Shown here: one piece after another, positions 1 through 9,668 of the stretch
Numbering within the stretch: the stretch's first letter is position 1
Layout: every line of letters begins with the position of its first letter
The notes under the pieces: model-generated
What the model saw: the letters and a program-made list of their open reading frames with translations, nothing else
Told to the model about the DNA's origin: nothing
The model's database searches: none
Assembly (NCBI RefSeq): GCF_030272615.1
Contig: NW_026728923.1
Location: 40,001-60,000, forward strand
Direction of reading: 5' to 3'
Source: Cryptomeria japonica
Lineage: Eukaryota > Streptophyta > Pinopsida > Cupressales > Cupressaceae
DNA: 20,000 nt
Position numbers and translations under genes: made by a program

Positions 1-650
1 GGAAGAACATCCCGTACGGAACCCGGTTACCCGAAAACCACCGCACCGTCGATGCTCGCGACAGTCATGCCGTGAGAGTGTGCACCGTGCACGCGACCGA
101 GTAAGGCCACTCAGAGACATCCATTTCCCAGGCATATGCCCCCTACGCACTTTTGGTGGTGCACCCCGCACGAACAATCCCGCCTCGACCAGCCTGAACA
201 ATTCCCCTCTCGAAGGAAGGCCTCGGCCTTAATCGTCCACGACAAACAGCTCGACGAGGCATGAAGCACCCACGGGAGCCGGAGCACGACGATGCAGAGT
301 CTCGGTTCACAGGAGCCTGGGAAGACCATCCCGTACGGAACCCTTTACCCGAAAACATCCGAACCGCACATGCTCGCGACAGTCCTGCCGTTAGAGAATG
401 CACCGTGCACGCGACCGAGTAAGGCCACTCAGAGACATCCATTTCCCAGGTATATGCCCCCTACGCACTTTTGGTGGCGCAACTCGCACGAACAGTCCCA
501 CCTCGACCCCGTATACAAGCTTTTTTGCCTCGAAGAGTTCGTCGGAGACGAAGAAGCAACCTTCAGTGCAACCGTAGCACTCTTTTGTGCAACCGCCCAA
601 ACAACGCCCCCTCTACCCTCTGTCGAAACACTCGGCATTGCTGCTCCCTA
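1..650. repeat. Diverged ~318-bp tandem duplication, nearly two copies
   Basis: The first copy begins with ggaagaacatcccgtacgga at base 1. The second begins at base 320 with one changed base in that stretch. Shared landmarks such as gtaaggccactcagagacat (101 and 419) keep an offset of 318-319. Similarity is high for the first ~190 bases of each copy (through the cgcacttttggtgg block) and then decays: the first copy continues through a ctgaacaattcccctctcga stretch, the second through a ttttttgcctcgaagagtt stretch. No coding signal, RNA gene or known mobile element is recognised. If the 45S reading of the block to the right is correct, this lies inside or near an external transcribed spacer, but nothing in the sequence proves it. 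Confidence 0.8.
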
Positions 651-1340
651 AGGTGAGCTTCTCCTCATAGGCAATTCCGCTCTTATCCGGTCACGTTTGT
701 GTGCCCGAATTTCGCAAGGCAACCTCCATGGGACATGGAAAAGACTCGAGAAGAGAGCTCGCTCACGGGAGAGAGAAGCCAAGGAGACCACGAGAGTGCT
801 GAGAGTGGGACAGCGCTGAATAGGCGGGAGAAGCCTGCGCGTATAAACGGAGATATATATCCAATTGCAACGAAGGAACGTGCCAAAGATCGAGAACAAT
901 GGCAGAAATGCTAGTAACGTGCACTTCGGGACCAACGCATCACCGGAAGACAACCGCCAAACATCGAAAGAGTCGCGATGCTCCGCAACCTACGTGCAAA
1001 GCGGTCGCACACCGGGTAAGGGAGTGAGAGCCCCAAACATAGCTGGGCGAGGCGCTCACTCCGCTCTTTAATATCTCGTTAATACCGCCAAGGAAATGGC
1101 ACAAGCACACACACACAAGCATCCTCGGAAGAGGACAGTTCGAGTGACAGGTCAAATCCAAGAGTTCCGAAGACTACCTCCAGGAACAATCGGGAACAAG
1201 ACCGATTACAAGTCGTCGAGTCTGTTACTGGGCGAACACGAGATGCGCACAGGAAATCGATCAGCCCTCACAATGGCCCAAGGCCAGAGATCGGACTGCT
1301 ACGATTTACCCCAACAATCATCGTGCCACTCTTCGCAGAG
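651..1340. other. Unassigned spacer sequence with no recognised feature
   Basis: This is the least repetitive part of the window and is purine-rich and of moderate GC. I see no convincing gene, RNA or repeat in it. Short open frames are present, but none is long or recognisable as a protein. An AT-rich spot at about 849-862 (gagatatatatccaa) lacks the G-run needed to resemble the promoter cores at 7143-11226. In the inferred orientation it would lie between the spacer promoters and the 18S gene. Confidence 0.5.
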
Positions 1341-2100
1341 AGGTGATAGACGCCAACGAGCCCGCGCATAGCAATCGAGGTGTAAAAAGGGCGTTGAAGG
1401 CAGGAAGCCTGGACGAAAGAGGCTACGAGGTCACCTCGAAGCGGTCTAAGAATCGGGCGCACTTGGGGCGACTACCAGTGCCAACCCCTTATCCCGCGGT
1501 GCGTCCGACACACAGAAATTTCCAAGGCGGCCAAGGAGCCTCCCCGCATAGCAATCGGGGTGTGAGGTTACGGATGCAGCATTGATAGCAATCGAGGTGG
1601 GAGGCGAAGGATGCAAAAGTGAGAGCCGAGGGATGTAGCAGAGATAGCAATCGGGGTGTGTGATGCAGAAGAGATAGCAATCGAGGTGTGCGGTGGGAAG
1701 GGCCCAGCAGCCAGAATGCATGAAGCGACGGATGAAGCAGTGATGACAACCGGGCTGTGAGGAGAGGAGGGATGCAGCCAAGAAAGCAATCAGGGCTCGA
1801 GGCAAGGGATGCATCAAGGATAGCAATCATGTTGTGAGGCGAGATTCCAAAGGCTAAACGTGAGAGGCTGCAGGGTCGACTCAGAGAGGTCTATGCATGT
1901 GAGAGGCTGAAAGCAAGGTCAACTCGGAGCGGTCTATGCATCGGGCGCGCTTGGGGCGACTACCAGTGCCAACCCCTTATCCCGCGACGCGTCCGACAAA
2001 GAGAACGTTCCAAGGCGGCAGAGGAGGTTACCAGCCGAAGGATGCAGTAGCAATAACAGGTATAGTTCCGCGGCGGCCGAGAAGACTCACCGCATAGGAA
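1341..2100. repeat. Degenerate left edge of the 188-bp satellite array
   Basis: Two recognisable but decayed 188-bp-type units are anchored by cttggggcgactaccagtg at 1462 and 1950, each followed by ccaaccccttatcccgcg. Between them, 1560-1830 is a separate set of short, loose repeats around 'gatagcaatcggggtgtgagg', with a period of roughly 40-50 bases and derived from the gcatagcaatcggggtg part of the satellite unit. Loss of phase and high divergence are what is expected at the edge of an array that homogenises by unequal exchange. Confidence 0.75.
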
Positions 2101-5100
2101 TCGGGATGCGAGGCGAGGGATGCGGCGGGAAGGCCCCGACGGCTAAACGGAAGAGGCTGCAGGGCCGCCTCGGAATGGTCCAAGCATCGGACGCGATTGG
2201 GACGACTACCAGTGCCAACCCCTTATCCCGCGATGCGTCCGATACACAGATAGTTCCAAGGCGGCCGAGGAGCCTCACCGCATATCAATCGGGGTGCGAG
2301 GCGAGGGATGGGGCGGGAAGGCCCCAACGGCTAGACGGAAGAGGCTTCAGGGCCACCTCGGAATGCTCCAAGCATCGGACGCGCTTGGGGCGACTACCAG
2401 TGCCAACCCCTTATCCCGCGATGCGTCCGATACACAGATGGTTCCAAGGCGGCCGAGGAGCCTCACCGCATAGCAATCGGGGGTGCGAGGCGAGGGATGG
2501 GGCGGGAAGGCCCCAACGGCTAGACGGAAGAGGCTTCAGGGCCGCCTCGGAATGGTCCAAGCATCGGACGCGCTTGGGGCGACTACCAGTGACAACCCCT
2601 CATCCCGCGATGCGTCCGATACGAAGATGGTTCCAAGGCGGCCGAGGAGCCTCACCGCATAGCAATCGGGGTGCGAGGTGGGGGATGCGGCGAGATGGCC
2701 CCAACGGCTAGACGGAAGAGGCCACAGGGCCGCGTCGGAATAGTCCAAGCATCGGACGCGCTTGGGGCGACTACCAGTGACAACCCCTTATCCCGCGATG
2801 CGTCCGATACGAAGATAGTTCCAAGGCGGCCGAGGAGCCTCACCGCATAGCAATCCGGGTGCGAGGTGGGGGATGCGGCGAGATGGCCCCAACGGCTAGA
2901 CGGAAGAGGCTGCAGGGCCGCCTCGGAATAGTCCAAGCATCGGACGCGCTTGGGGCGACTACCAGTGACAACCCCTTATCCCGCGATGCTTCCGATACGA
3001 AGACAGTTCCAAGGCGGCCGAGGAGCCTCACCGCATAGCAATGGGGGTGCGAGGTGAGGGATGCGGCGAGATGGCCCCAACGGCTAGACGGAAGAGGCCA
3101 CAGGGCCGCCTCGGAATAGTCCAAGCATCGGACGCGCTTGGGGCGACTACCAGTGACAACCCCTTATCCCGCGATGCATCCGATACGAAGATAGTTCCCA
3201 GGCGGCCGAGGAGCCTCACCGCATAGCAATCGGGGTGCGAGGCGAGGGATGCGGCGAGATGGCCCCAAAGGGTAGACGGAAGAGGCTGCGGGGCCGCCTC
3301 GGAATAGTCCAAGCATCGAACGCGCTTGGGGCGACTACCACTGCCAACCCCTTATCCCGCGATGCGTCCGATACACAGATAGTTCCGAGGCGGCCGAGGA
3401 GCTGGGGGATGCGGCGAGATGGCCCCAACGGCTAGACGGAAGAGGCTGCAGGGCCGCCTCGGAATAGTCCAAGCATCGGACGCGCTTGGGGCGACTACCA
3501 GTGACAACCCCTTATCCCGCGATGCGTCCGATACACAGATAGTTCCGAGGCGGCCAAGGAGCCTCACCGCATAGCAATCGTGGTGCGAGGTGGGGGATGC
3601 AGCGAGATGGCCCCAACGGCTAGACGGAAGAGGCTGCAGGGCCGCCTCGGAATGGTCCAAGCATCGGACGCGCTTGGGGCGACTACCACTGCCAACCCCT
3701 TATCCCGCGATGCGTCCGATACACAGATAGTTCCAAGGCGGCCGAGGAGCCTCACCGAATAGCAATCGGGGTGCGAGGCGAGGGATGCGGCGAGAAAGCC
3801 CCAACGGCTAGAGGGAAGAGGCTTCAGGTCCGCCTCGGAATGGTCCAAGCATCGGACGCGCTTGGGGCGACTACCAGTGACAACCCCTTATCCCGCGACG
3901 CGTCCGATACACAGATAGTTCCAAGGCGGCCGAGGAGCCTCACCGCATAGCAATCGGGGTGCGAGGCGAGGGATGCGGCGAGAAGGACCCAACGGCTAGA
4001 CGGAAGAGGCTTCAGGGCCGCCTCGGAATGGTCCAAGCATCGGACGCGCTTGGGGCGACTACCAGTGACAACCCCTTATCCCGCGACGCGTCCGATACAC
4101 AGATAGTTCCAAGGCGGCCGAGGAGCCTCACCGCATAGCAATCGGGGTGCGAGGCGAGGGATGCGGCGAGAAGGACCCAACGGCTAGACGGAAGAGGCTT
4201 CAGGTCCGCCTCGGAATGGTCCAAGCATCGGACGCGCTTGGGGCGACTACCAGTGACAACCCCTTATCCCGCGACGCGTCCGATACACAGATAGTTCCAA
4301 GGCGGCCGAGGAGCCTCACCGCATAGCAATCGGGGTGCGAGGCGAGGGATGCGGCGAGAAGGACCCAACGGCTAGACGGAAGAGGCTTCAGGGCCGCCTC
4401 GGAATGGTCCAAGCATCGGACGCGCTTGGGGCGACTACCAGTGACAACCCCTTATCCCGCGATGCGTCCGATACACAGATAGTTCCAAGGCGGCCGAGGA
4501 GCCTCACCGCATAGCAATCGGGGTGCGAGGCGAGGGATGCGGCGAGAAGGACCCAACGGCTAGACGGAAGAGGCTTCAGGGCCGCCTCGGAATGGTCCAA
4601 GCATCGGACGCGCTTGGGGCGACTACCAGTGACAACCCCTTATCCCGCGACGCGTCCGATACACAGATAGTTCCAAGGCGGCCGAGGAGCCTCACCGCAT
4701 AGCAATCGGGGTGCGAGGCGAGGGATGCGGCAAGAAGGACCCAACGGCTAGACGGAAAAGGCTTCAGGGCCGCCTCGGAATGGTCCAAGCATCGGACGCG
4801 CTTGGGGCGACTACCAGTGACAACCCCTTATCCCGCGACGCGTCCGATACACAGATAGTTCCAAGGCGGCCGAGGAGCCTCACCGCATAGCAATCGGGGT
4901 GCGAGGCGAGGGATGCGGCGAGAAGGACCCAACGGCTAGACGGAAGAGGCTTCAGGTCCGCCTCGGAATGGTCCAAGCATCGGACGCGCTTGGGGCGACT
5001 ACCAGTGACAACCCCTTATCCCGCGACGCGTCCGATACACAGATAGTTCCAAGGCGGCCGAGGAGCCTCACCGCATAGCAATCGGGGTGCGAGGCGAGGG

Positions 5101-6790
5101 ATGCGGCGAGAAGGACCCAACGGCTAGACGGAAGAGGCTTCAGGGCCGCCTCGGAATGGTCCAAGCATCGGACGCGCTTGGGGCGACTACCAGTGACAAC
5201 CCCTTATCCCGCGACGCGTCCGATACACAGATAGTTCCAAGGCGGCCGAGGAGCCTCACCGCATAGCAATCGGGGTGCGAGGCGAGGGATGCGGCGAGAA
5301 GGACCCAACGGCTAGACGGAAGAGGCTTCAGGGCCGCCTCGGAATGGTCCAAGCATCGGACGCGCTTGGGGCGACTACCAGTGACAACCCCTTATCCCGC
5401 GATGCGTCCGATACACAGATAGTTCCAAGGCGGCCGAGGAGCCTCACCGCATAGCAATCGGGGTGCGAGGCGAGGGATGCGGCGAGAAGGACCCAACGGC
5501 TAGACGGAAGAGGCTTCAGGGCCGCCTCGGAATGGTCCAAGCATCGGACGCGCTTGGGGCGACTACCAGTGACAACCCCTTATCCCGCGACGCGTCCGAT
5601 ACACAGATAGTTCCAAGGCGGCCGAGGAGCCTCACCGCATAGCAATCGGGGTGCGAGGCGAGGGATGCGGCGAGAAGGACCCAACGGCTAGACGGAAGAG
5701 GCTTCAGGGCCGCCTCGGAATGGTCCAAGCATCGGACGCGCTTGGGGCGACTACCAGTGACAACCCCTTATCCCGCGACGCGTCCGATACACAGATAGTT
5801 CCAAGGCGGCCGAGGAGCCTCACCGCATAGCAATCGGGGTGCGAGGCGAGGGATGCGGCGAGAAGGACCCAACGGCTAGACGGAAGAGGCTTCAGGGCCG
5901 CCTCGGAATGGTCCAAGCATCGGACGCGCTTGGGGCGACTACCAGTGACAACCCCTTATCCCGCGACGCGTCCGATACACAGATAGTTCCAAGGCGGCCG
6001 AGGAGCCTCACCGCATAGCAATCGGGGTGCGAGGCGAGGGATGCGGCGAGAAGGACCCAACGGCTAGACGGAAGAGGCTTCAGGGCCGCCTGGGAATGGT
6101 CCATGCATCGCACGCGCTTGGGGCGACTACCAGTGACAACCCCTTATCCCGCGACGCGTCCGATACACAGATAGTTCCAAGGCGGCCGAGGAGCCTCACC
6201 GCATAGCAATCGGGGTGCGAGGCGAGGGATGCGGCGAGAAGGACCCAACGGCTAGACGGAAGAGGCTTCAGGGCCGCCTCGGAATGGTCCAAGCATCGGA
6301 CGCGCTTGGGGCGACTACCAGTGACAACCCCTTATCCCGCGACGCGTCCGATACACAGATAGTTCCAAGGCGGCCGAGGAGCCTCACCGCATAGCAATCG
6401 GGGTGCGAGTCGAGGGATGCGGCGAGAAGGACCCAACGGCTAGACGGAAGAGGCTTCAGGGCCGCCTCGAAATGGTCCAAGCATCGGACGCGCTTGGGGC
6501 GACTACCAGTGACAACCCCTTATCCCGCGATGCGTCTGATACACAGATAGTTCCAAGGCGGCCGAGGAGCCTCACCGCATAGCAATCGGGGTGCGAGGCA
6601 AGGGATGCGGCGAGAAGGACCCAACGGCTAGACGGAAGAGGCTTCAGGGCCGCCTCGGAATGGTCCAAGCATCGGACGCGCTTGGGGCGACTACCGTTGC
6701 CAACCCCTTATCCCGCGATGCGTCTGATACACAGATAGTTCCGAGGCGGCCGAGGAGCCTCACCGCATAGCAATCGGGTTGCGAGGCAGA
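2101..6790. repeat. 188-bp tandem satellite array, about 25 units
   Basis: Units are anchored by (c/a)ttggg at 2196, 2384, 2573, 2761, 2949, 3137, 3325, 3485, 3673 and 3861, then every 188 bases from 4049 to 6681. Spacing is 188 throughout except one 189 and one 160. Units left of ~3860 are diverged and usually carry gatggccccaacgg and gatgcgtcc. Units from ~3860 rightward are nearly identical and mostly carry gaaggacccaacgg with gacgcgtcc, so two subfamilies exist. Variants such as aggtccgcc (before units 3861, 4237, 4989) and gatgcgtcc (units 4425 and 5365, five periods apart) recur non-adjacently, which suggests multi-unit exchange. Every unit holds an open frame of about 70 codons on the - strand, a by-product of the repeat. 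In the inferred ribosomal context these are intergenic or external-transcribed-spacer subrepeats. Confidence 0.95.
3325..3484. repeat. Truncated 160-base satellite unit (28-base deletion)
   Basis: Between anchors 3325 and 3485 the unit is 160 rather than 188 bases. After ggccgaggagc the sequence jumps straight to tgggggatgcggcgag near 3402, so the cctcaccgcatagcaatcgg segment found in all neighbours is missing. The rest of the unit is normal. It is the only length mutant in the ordered array and marks a discrete internal deletion or exchange point. Confidence 0.9.
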
Positions 6791-7025
6791 TTATTGGGAA
6801 GGGAACCCCCTGGGATGCGGCTCAAGCAGTGCCCAAAGGGACTGGAATGCGGAATCACATCGAGAGACCCAAATGCTATACGAGGGCTCAAATCGAATTA
6901 TCGATTTGGCCACGACATGGACGCATCGGAACGACTACCTTTGCCGAACCACTCGCAATTGCATCCATACCGAAACCAATAGACATTTCCGTTAGAGCCC
7001 TCGCATAGCATTCGTGAATCTCGCA

Positions 7026-7115
7026 TGCCCCTCTAAATCGACCAATGCTGGCGCTCAACGAAAATCCGAGCGCTACCACCGTTCGAGCGCCAGCATTGGT
7101 CGAGTTAGAGGGGCA
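7026..7115. repeat. Near-perfect 31-bp inverted repeat next to promoter core 1
   Basis: The left arm 7026-7056 and right arm 7085-7115 are reverse complements at 30 of 31 positions, with a further aacg/cgtt pairing inside after a one-base bulge and a loop of about 20 bases. The structure begins 32 bases downstream (leftward, - strand sense) of the putative start base at 7147. It is either a hairpin in a leftward transcript or a DNA cruciform. Versions in the next two composite units are listed separately. Confidence 0.9.
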
Positions 7116-7142
7116 CGGGGGAGAATGCTCCAGTCAACACCT

Positions 7143-7152
7143 CCCCTATATA
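7143..7152 (-). promoter_or_regulatory. Putative Pol I spacer promoter core 1 (leftmost)
   Basis: On the - strand this reads TATATAGGGG followed by AGGTGTTG. Plant RNA polymerase I initiators have the form TATATA(A/G)GGGG, with transcription starting at the last A before the G-run, which would be base 7147 here. It is the leftmost of 13 cores, so if a 45S gene lies to the left, this is the nearest gene-promoter candidate, although the implied external spacer of more than 7 kb would be unusually long. The + strand also reads as a TATA box (ctatataag), so an RNA polymerase II reading cannot be excluded. Confidence 0.6.
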
Positions 7153-7511
7153 AGTTATTTGTCCGATTCTCGCACAACCGTAGTCTGCCTCGTCGAATCA
7201 AACAACGGTCCCAGATTCCGACTTCCGTTCCGTAGAGACCCAAAAGCTAGATGGAGGCTCGCAAGAAAGAGAGTCGGCGCATAGCAATCGGGTTTCTCGA
7301 ACGTTTAGGGACCGAGCTCACTTGCGGATAGGGCAAAATCCGCCAAGCAACCCAAAAGCTAGACGGGGGCTCGAATCGAATCGCCTAGGCGGCCACAACA
7401 ACGACGTGTTGGATCGACTACCAGTGCCAAACCATTCAGCAAGACTAGTCTGTGTCGAGGCCGGATAGAGATTCTCAGAGAGCGCCCGTATAGCATTTAG
7501 GAGACCTGCCG

Positions 7512-7604
7512 CGTCCCTCACACTCGACAAATGGTGGTGCACGTTTATAAATCCGAGCGATCCCAACCCTTTCAAGCACCAACATCGGTCGAGATAGAGG
7601 GGCA
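7512..7604. repeat. Diverged copy of the inverted repeat next to promoter core 2
   Basis: Arms 7512-7540 and 7576-7604 match at 21 of 29 positions, best in the innermost part (ggtggtgc against gcacc). The right arm ends 33 bases from the putative start at 7637, the same placement as in the first composite unit. The pair 7538/7578 is T-A here where the first copy has C-G (7052/7089), a change on both arms that keeps the pairing. Confidence 0.7.
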
Positions 7605-7632
7605 CGGAGGGGGCTGCGTGAGACAACACAGT

Positions 7633-7642
7633 CCCCTATATA
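7633..7642 (-). promoter_or_regulatory. Putative Pol I spacer promoter core 2
   Basis: This is the same TATATAGGGG core with putative start base 7637, 490 bases from core 1. It is the only copy followed by ACTG in place of AGG on the - strand (agtcccctatata on the + strand). The surrounding composite unit and inverted repeat are retained. Confidence 0.55.
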
Positions 7643-7952
7643 AGTTATTTGTCCGATTCTCACACATCCGAAGAATGGTCATCAAATCGGACAACAGCCC
7701 AAACTTCCGACTTCCGTCCCAGAAAGCCCAAGAGCTATCTAAAACGTTCATGGCCGGAACTCGATCGCGGCTATACCAGTCCGCCAAGCAACCCAAAAGC
7801 TAGACTGGAGCTCTAGTCGAATCACCTCTGTGGCCATTGCAAGGACGTGTTGGAGCGACTACCATTGCCGAACCATTCCGCAGGTCGAGTCCATACCAAG
7901 GCCGCATAGAGATTCACGATGAGCTCCTGCATAGCAATCAGGAGACTTGCCG

Positions 7953-8044
7953 TGTCCATCACAATCGATAAATCCTGGTGCAAGATTTTTGCATCCGAGC
8001 GCTCCAACCAGTCGAGCACCAGCATCAATCGACATAAACGGGCA
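7953..8044. repeat. Diverged copy of the inverted repeat next to promoter core 3
   Basis: Arms 7953-7981 and 8016-8044 match at 18 of 29 positions, strongest at the inner end (cctggtgc against gcaccag). The right arm ends 34 bases from the putative start at 8078. The pair 7969/8028 is T-A here and C-G in the other two copies (7042/7099 and 7528/7588), and the pair 7979/8018 is T-A as in copy 2. Confidence 0.6.
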
Positions 8045-8073
8045 CGGGGGGAGGATGCTCGAGAACACTACCT

Positions 8074-8083
8074 CCCCTATATA
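8074..8083 (-). promoter_or_regulatory. Putative Pol I spacer promoter core 3
   Basis: TATATAGGGGAGG on the - strand, putative start 8078. It is the last of the three composite-unit cores. As in cores 1 and 2, the + strand flank is ttatttgtccgattctc; the copies further right have ctatttgtc instead. Confidence 0.55.
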
Positions 8084-8163
8084 AGTTATTTGTCCGATTC
8101 TCAAGCAGCCGAAGTCTGGTCATCGAATCGGGTCAAAGACCACAACTTCCGACTTTACCCACA

Positions 8164-8530
8164 ATGCAAGTCATCGAATCGAACATCGGCCCCCGAGTCG
8201 GACTCCATGCGTATGTCAGGTCATCGGACCCAAATTCCGCCTTCCTGCGCATGGCGGGCCATCAATATCAACTCGGTCATCGGACCCAAACTCCGCCTTT
8301 CTGCGCATGGCACGCCTTCAAATCGGTCATCGGACCCAAATTCCGCCTTCCTGTGCATGGCGGGCCATCAACATCAACTCGGTCATCGGACCCAAATTCC
8401 GCCTTTCTGCGCATGGCACGCCATCAACTCGGTCATCGGACCCAAATTCCGCCTTCCTGCGCATGGCAGGTCATCGGACACAAATTCAGACCTCGCCAAT
8501 ATGCCTACGTATCGAATCGGTCATCGGACC
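8164..8530. repeat. Short tandem repeats with alternating 56- and 50-base period
   Basis: The motif tcatcggac(c/a)caaa recurs at 8221, 8277, 8327, 8383, 8433, 8471 and 8521, giving intervals of 56, 50, 56, 50, 38 and 50. Each unit also holds ctgcgcatggc followed by a gccatcaa-type linker. The alternation implies an earlier two-unit repeat of 106 bases that was then duplicated. The motif is a fragment of the 311-bp unit that follows, so this looks like local amplification of part of a promoter unit. Confidence 0.9.
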
Positions 8531-8618
8531 CAACTTCCGACTTCATCCATACTGTAGGGTCTTTGAGGTTGGCGCGGTGCGCTCAACCCGGGGAGTCGAC
8601 CCATCGAAGCATACACCT

Positions 8619-8628
8619 CCCCTATATA
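8619..8628 (-). promoter_or_regulatory. Putative Pol I spacer promoter core 4 (first 311-bp unit)
   Basis: TATATAGGGGAGGTGTATG on the - strand, putative start 8623. A short hairpin-forming sequence (ggttggcgc ... gcgctcaacc, 8567-8588) lies 35 bases downstream in - strand sense, the position taken by the longer inverted repeats at cores 1-3. Confidence 0.55.
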
Positions 8629-8929
8629 AGCTATTTGTCCGATTCCCACACCTGTGTAGTTTGCACCTCTGACCAGGACATCGACCCCAACTTCCGAACT
8701 CGACTGCAACGACGGCACCAGCGCCTTGGTGCGCACCTTGCGACGCACAGTCCCAACATTCGCCTTCCTGCACATGGCAGGTCATCGGACCCAAATTCCG
8801 ACCTCGCGAGTATGCCTACATATCGAATCGGTCATCGGACACAACTTCCGACTTCATCCATACCGTAGGGTCTTTGAGGTTGGCGCGGTGCGCTCAACCC
8901 GGGGAGTCGACCCAACGAAGCATACACCT

Positions 8930-8939
8930 CCCCTATATA
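8930..8939 (-). promoter_or_regulatory. Putative Pol I spacer promoter core 5
   Basis: Same core, exactly 311 bases right of core 4, with nearly identical flanks in the second 311-bp unit. Confidence 0.55.
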
Positions 8940-9240
8940 AGCTATTTGTCCGATTCCCACACCTGTGTAGTTTGCACCTCCGATCAGGACATCGACCCCA
9001 ACTTCCGAACTCGCCTGCAACGACCGAACCAGCGCCTTGGTGCGCACCTTGCAACGCACAGTGCCAACATTCGCCTTCCTGCACATGGCAGGTCATCGGA
9101 CCCAAATTCCGACCTCGCGAGTATGCCTACATATCGAATCGGTCATCGGACCCAACTTCCGACTTCATCCATACCGTAGGGTCTTTGAGGTTGGCGCGGT
9201 GCGCTCAACCCGGGGAGTCGACCCAACGAAGCATACACCT

Positions 9241-9250
9241 CCCCTATATA
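9241..9250 (-). promoter_or_regulatory. Putative Pol I spacer promoter core 6
   Basis: Same core, exactly 311 bases right of core 5, in the third 311-bp unit. Confidence 0.55.
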
Positions 9251-9551
9251 AGCTATTTGTCCGATTCCCACACCTGTGTAGCTTGCACCTCCGATCAGGA
9301 CATCGACCCCAACTTCCGAACTCGACTAAAAAGACCGCACCAGCACCTTGGTGTGCACCTTGCAACGCACAGTGCCAACATTCGCCTTCCTGCACATGGC
9401 AGGTCATCGGACCCAAATTCCGACCTCATGAGCATACCTACTAATCGAATCGGTCATCGGACCCAACTTCCGACTTCATCCATACCGTAGGGTCTTTGAG
9501 GTTGGCGCGGTGCGCTCAACCTGGGGAGTCGACCCATCGAAGCATACACCT

Positions 9552-9561
9552 CCCCTATATA
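9552..9561 (-). promoter_or_regulatory. Putative Pol I spacer promoter core 7
   Basis: Same core, 311 bases right of core 6. The unit carrying it is interrupted about 107 bases to the right by the near-palindrome array at 9669-10240. Confidence 0.55.
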
Positions 9562-9668
9562 AGCTATTTGTCCGATTCCGACACCTGTGTAGTTTGCACC
9601 TCCGCTCAGGACATCGACCCCAACTTCCGAACTCGCCTGCAACGACCGAACCAGCGCCTTGGTGCGCA

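Larger units (their letters stand above)
6791..8163. repeat. Three composite units: satellite relics, inverted repeat, promoter core
   Basis: Three related units with landmarks at 6868, 7351 and 7792 (ccaaa(a/t)gcta) are spaced 483 and 441 bases. Each runs in the same order: a gcta-(g/t)a-c block, then gactacc-(a/t)-tgcc, then a gcata(t)gca block, then a long inverted repeat, then cctcccctatataag or a close variant, then ttatttgtccgattctc. The gactaccagtgccaa (7416-7430) and gcatagcaatcggg (7279-7292) pieces are plainly shared with the 188-bp satellite to the left. These units therefore bridge the satellite and the promoter repeats, and either they or the satellite arose by recombination between the two. 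Confidence 0.8.
8461..9668. repeat. 311-bp tandem repeat, four copies, each with a promoter core
   Basis: The landmark ggcaggtcatcgga recurs with tcatcgg at 8471, 8782, 9093 and 9404, exactly 311 bases apart, and promoter cores repeat with the same spacing. Each unit runs in order: a catcggac block, a cttccgacttcatcc block, the gggtctttgaggttggcg hairpin, gggagtcgaccc, the promoter core, a gacatcgaccccaacttccg block and a ttggtgcgcacc end. The fourth copy is interrupted at its ggtgcgcacc by the near-palindrome array. Copies are nearly identical, pointing to recent homogenisation. Confidence 0.95.

Noticed and set aside
845-865. AT-rich gagatatatatcc as a possible 45S gene promoter
   Set aside because: It lacks the GGGG run after TATATA and shares no flanks with the 13 cores.
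2106-6668. Series of ~70-codon frames on the - strand, one per 188 bases, and a 201-codon + strand frame at 2106-2711
   Set aside because: They recur once per satellite unit and follow from the repeat. No conserved coding pattern is seen: changes between units do not prefer third positions.
2101-6790. CRISPR-like regular array
   Set aside because: Units are 188 bases of continuous repeat with no unique spacers, and the sequence is eukaryotic.
8619-9561. Pol II TATA boxes on the + strand (ctatataag)
   Set aside because: The string fits a TATA box, but there is no coding or transcript-like sequence downstream, and the - strand G-run plus ribosomal context fit the Pol I form better. Kept as the main alternative, not as a feature.
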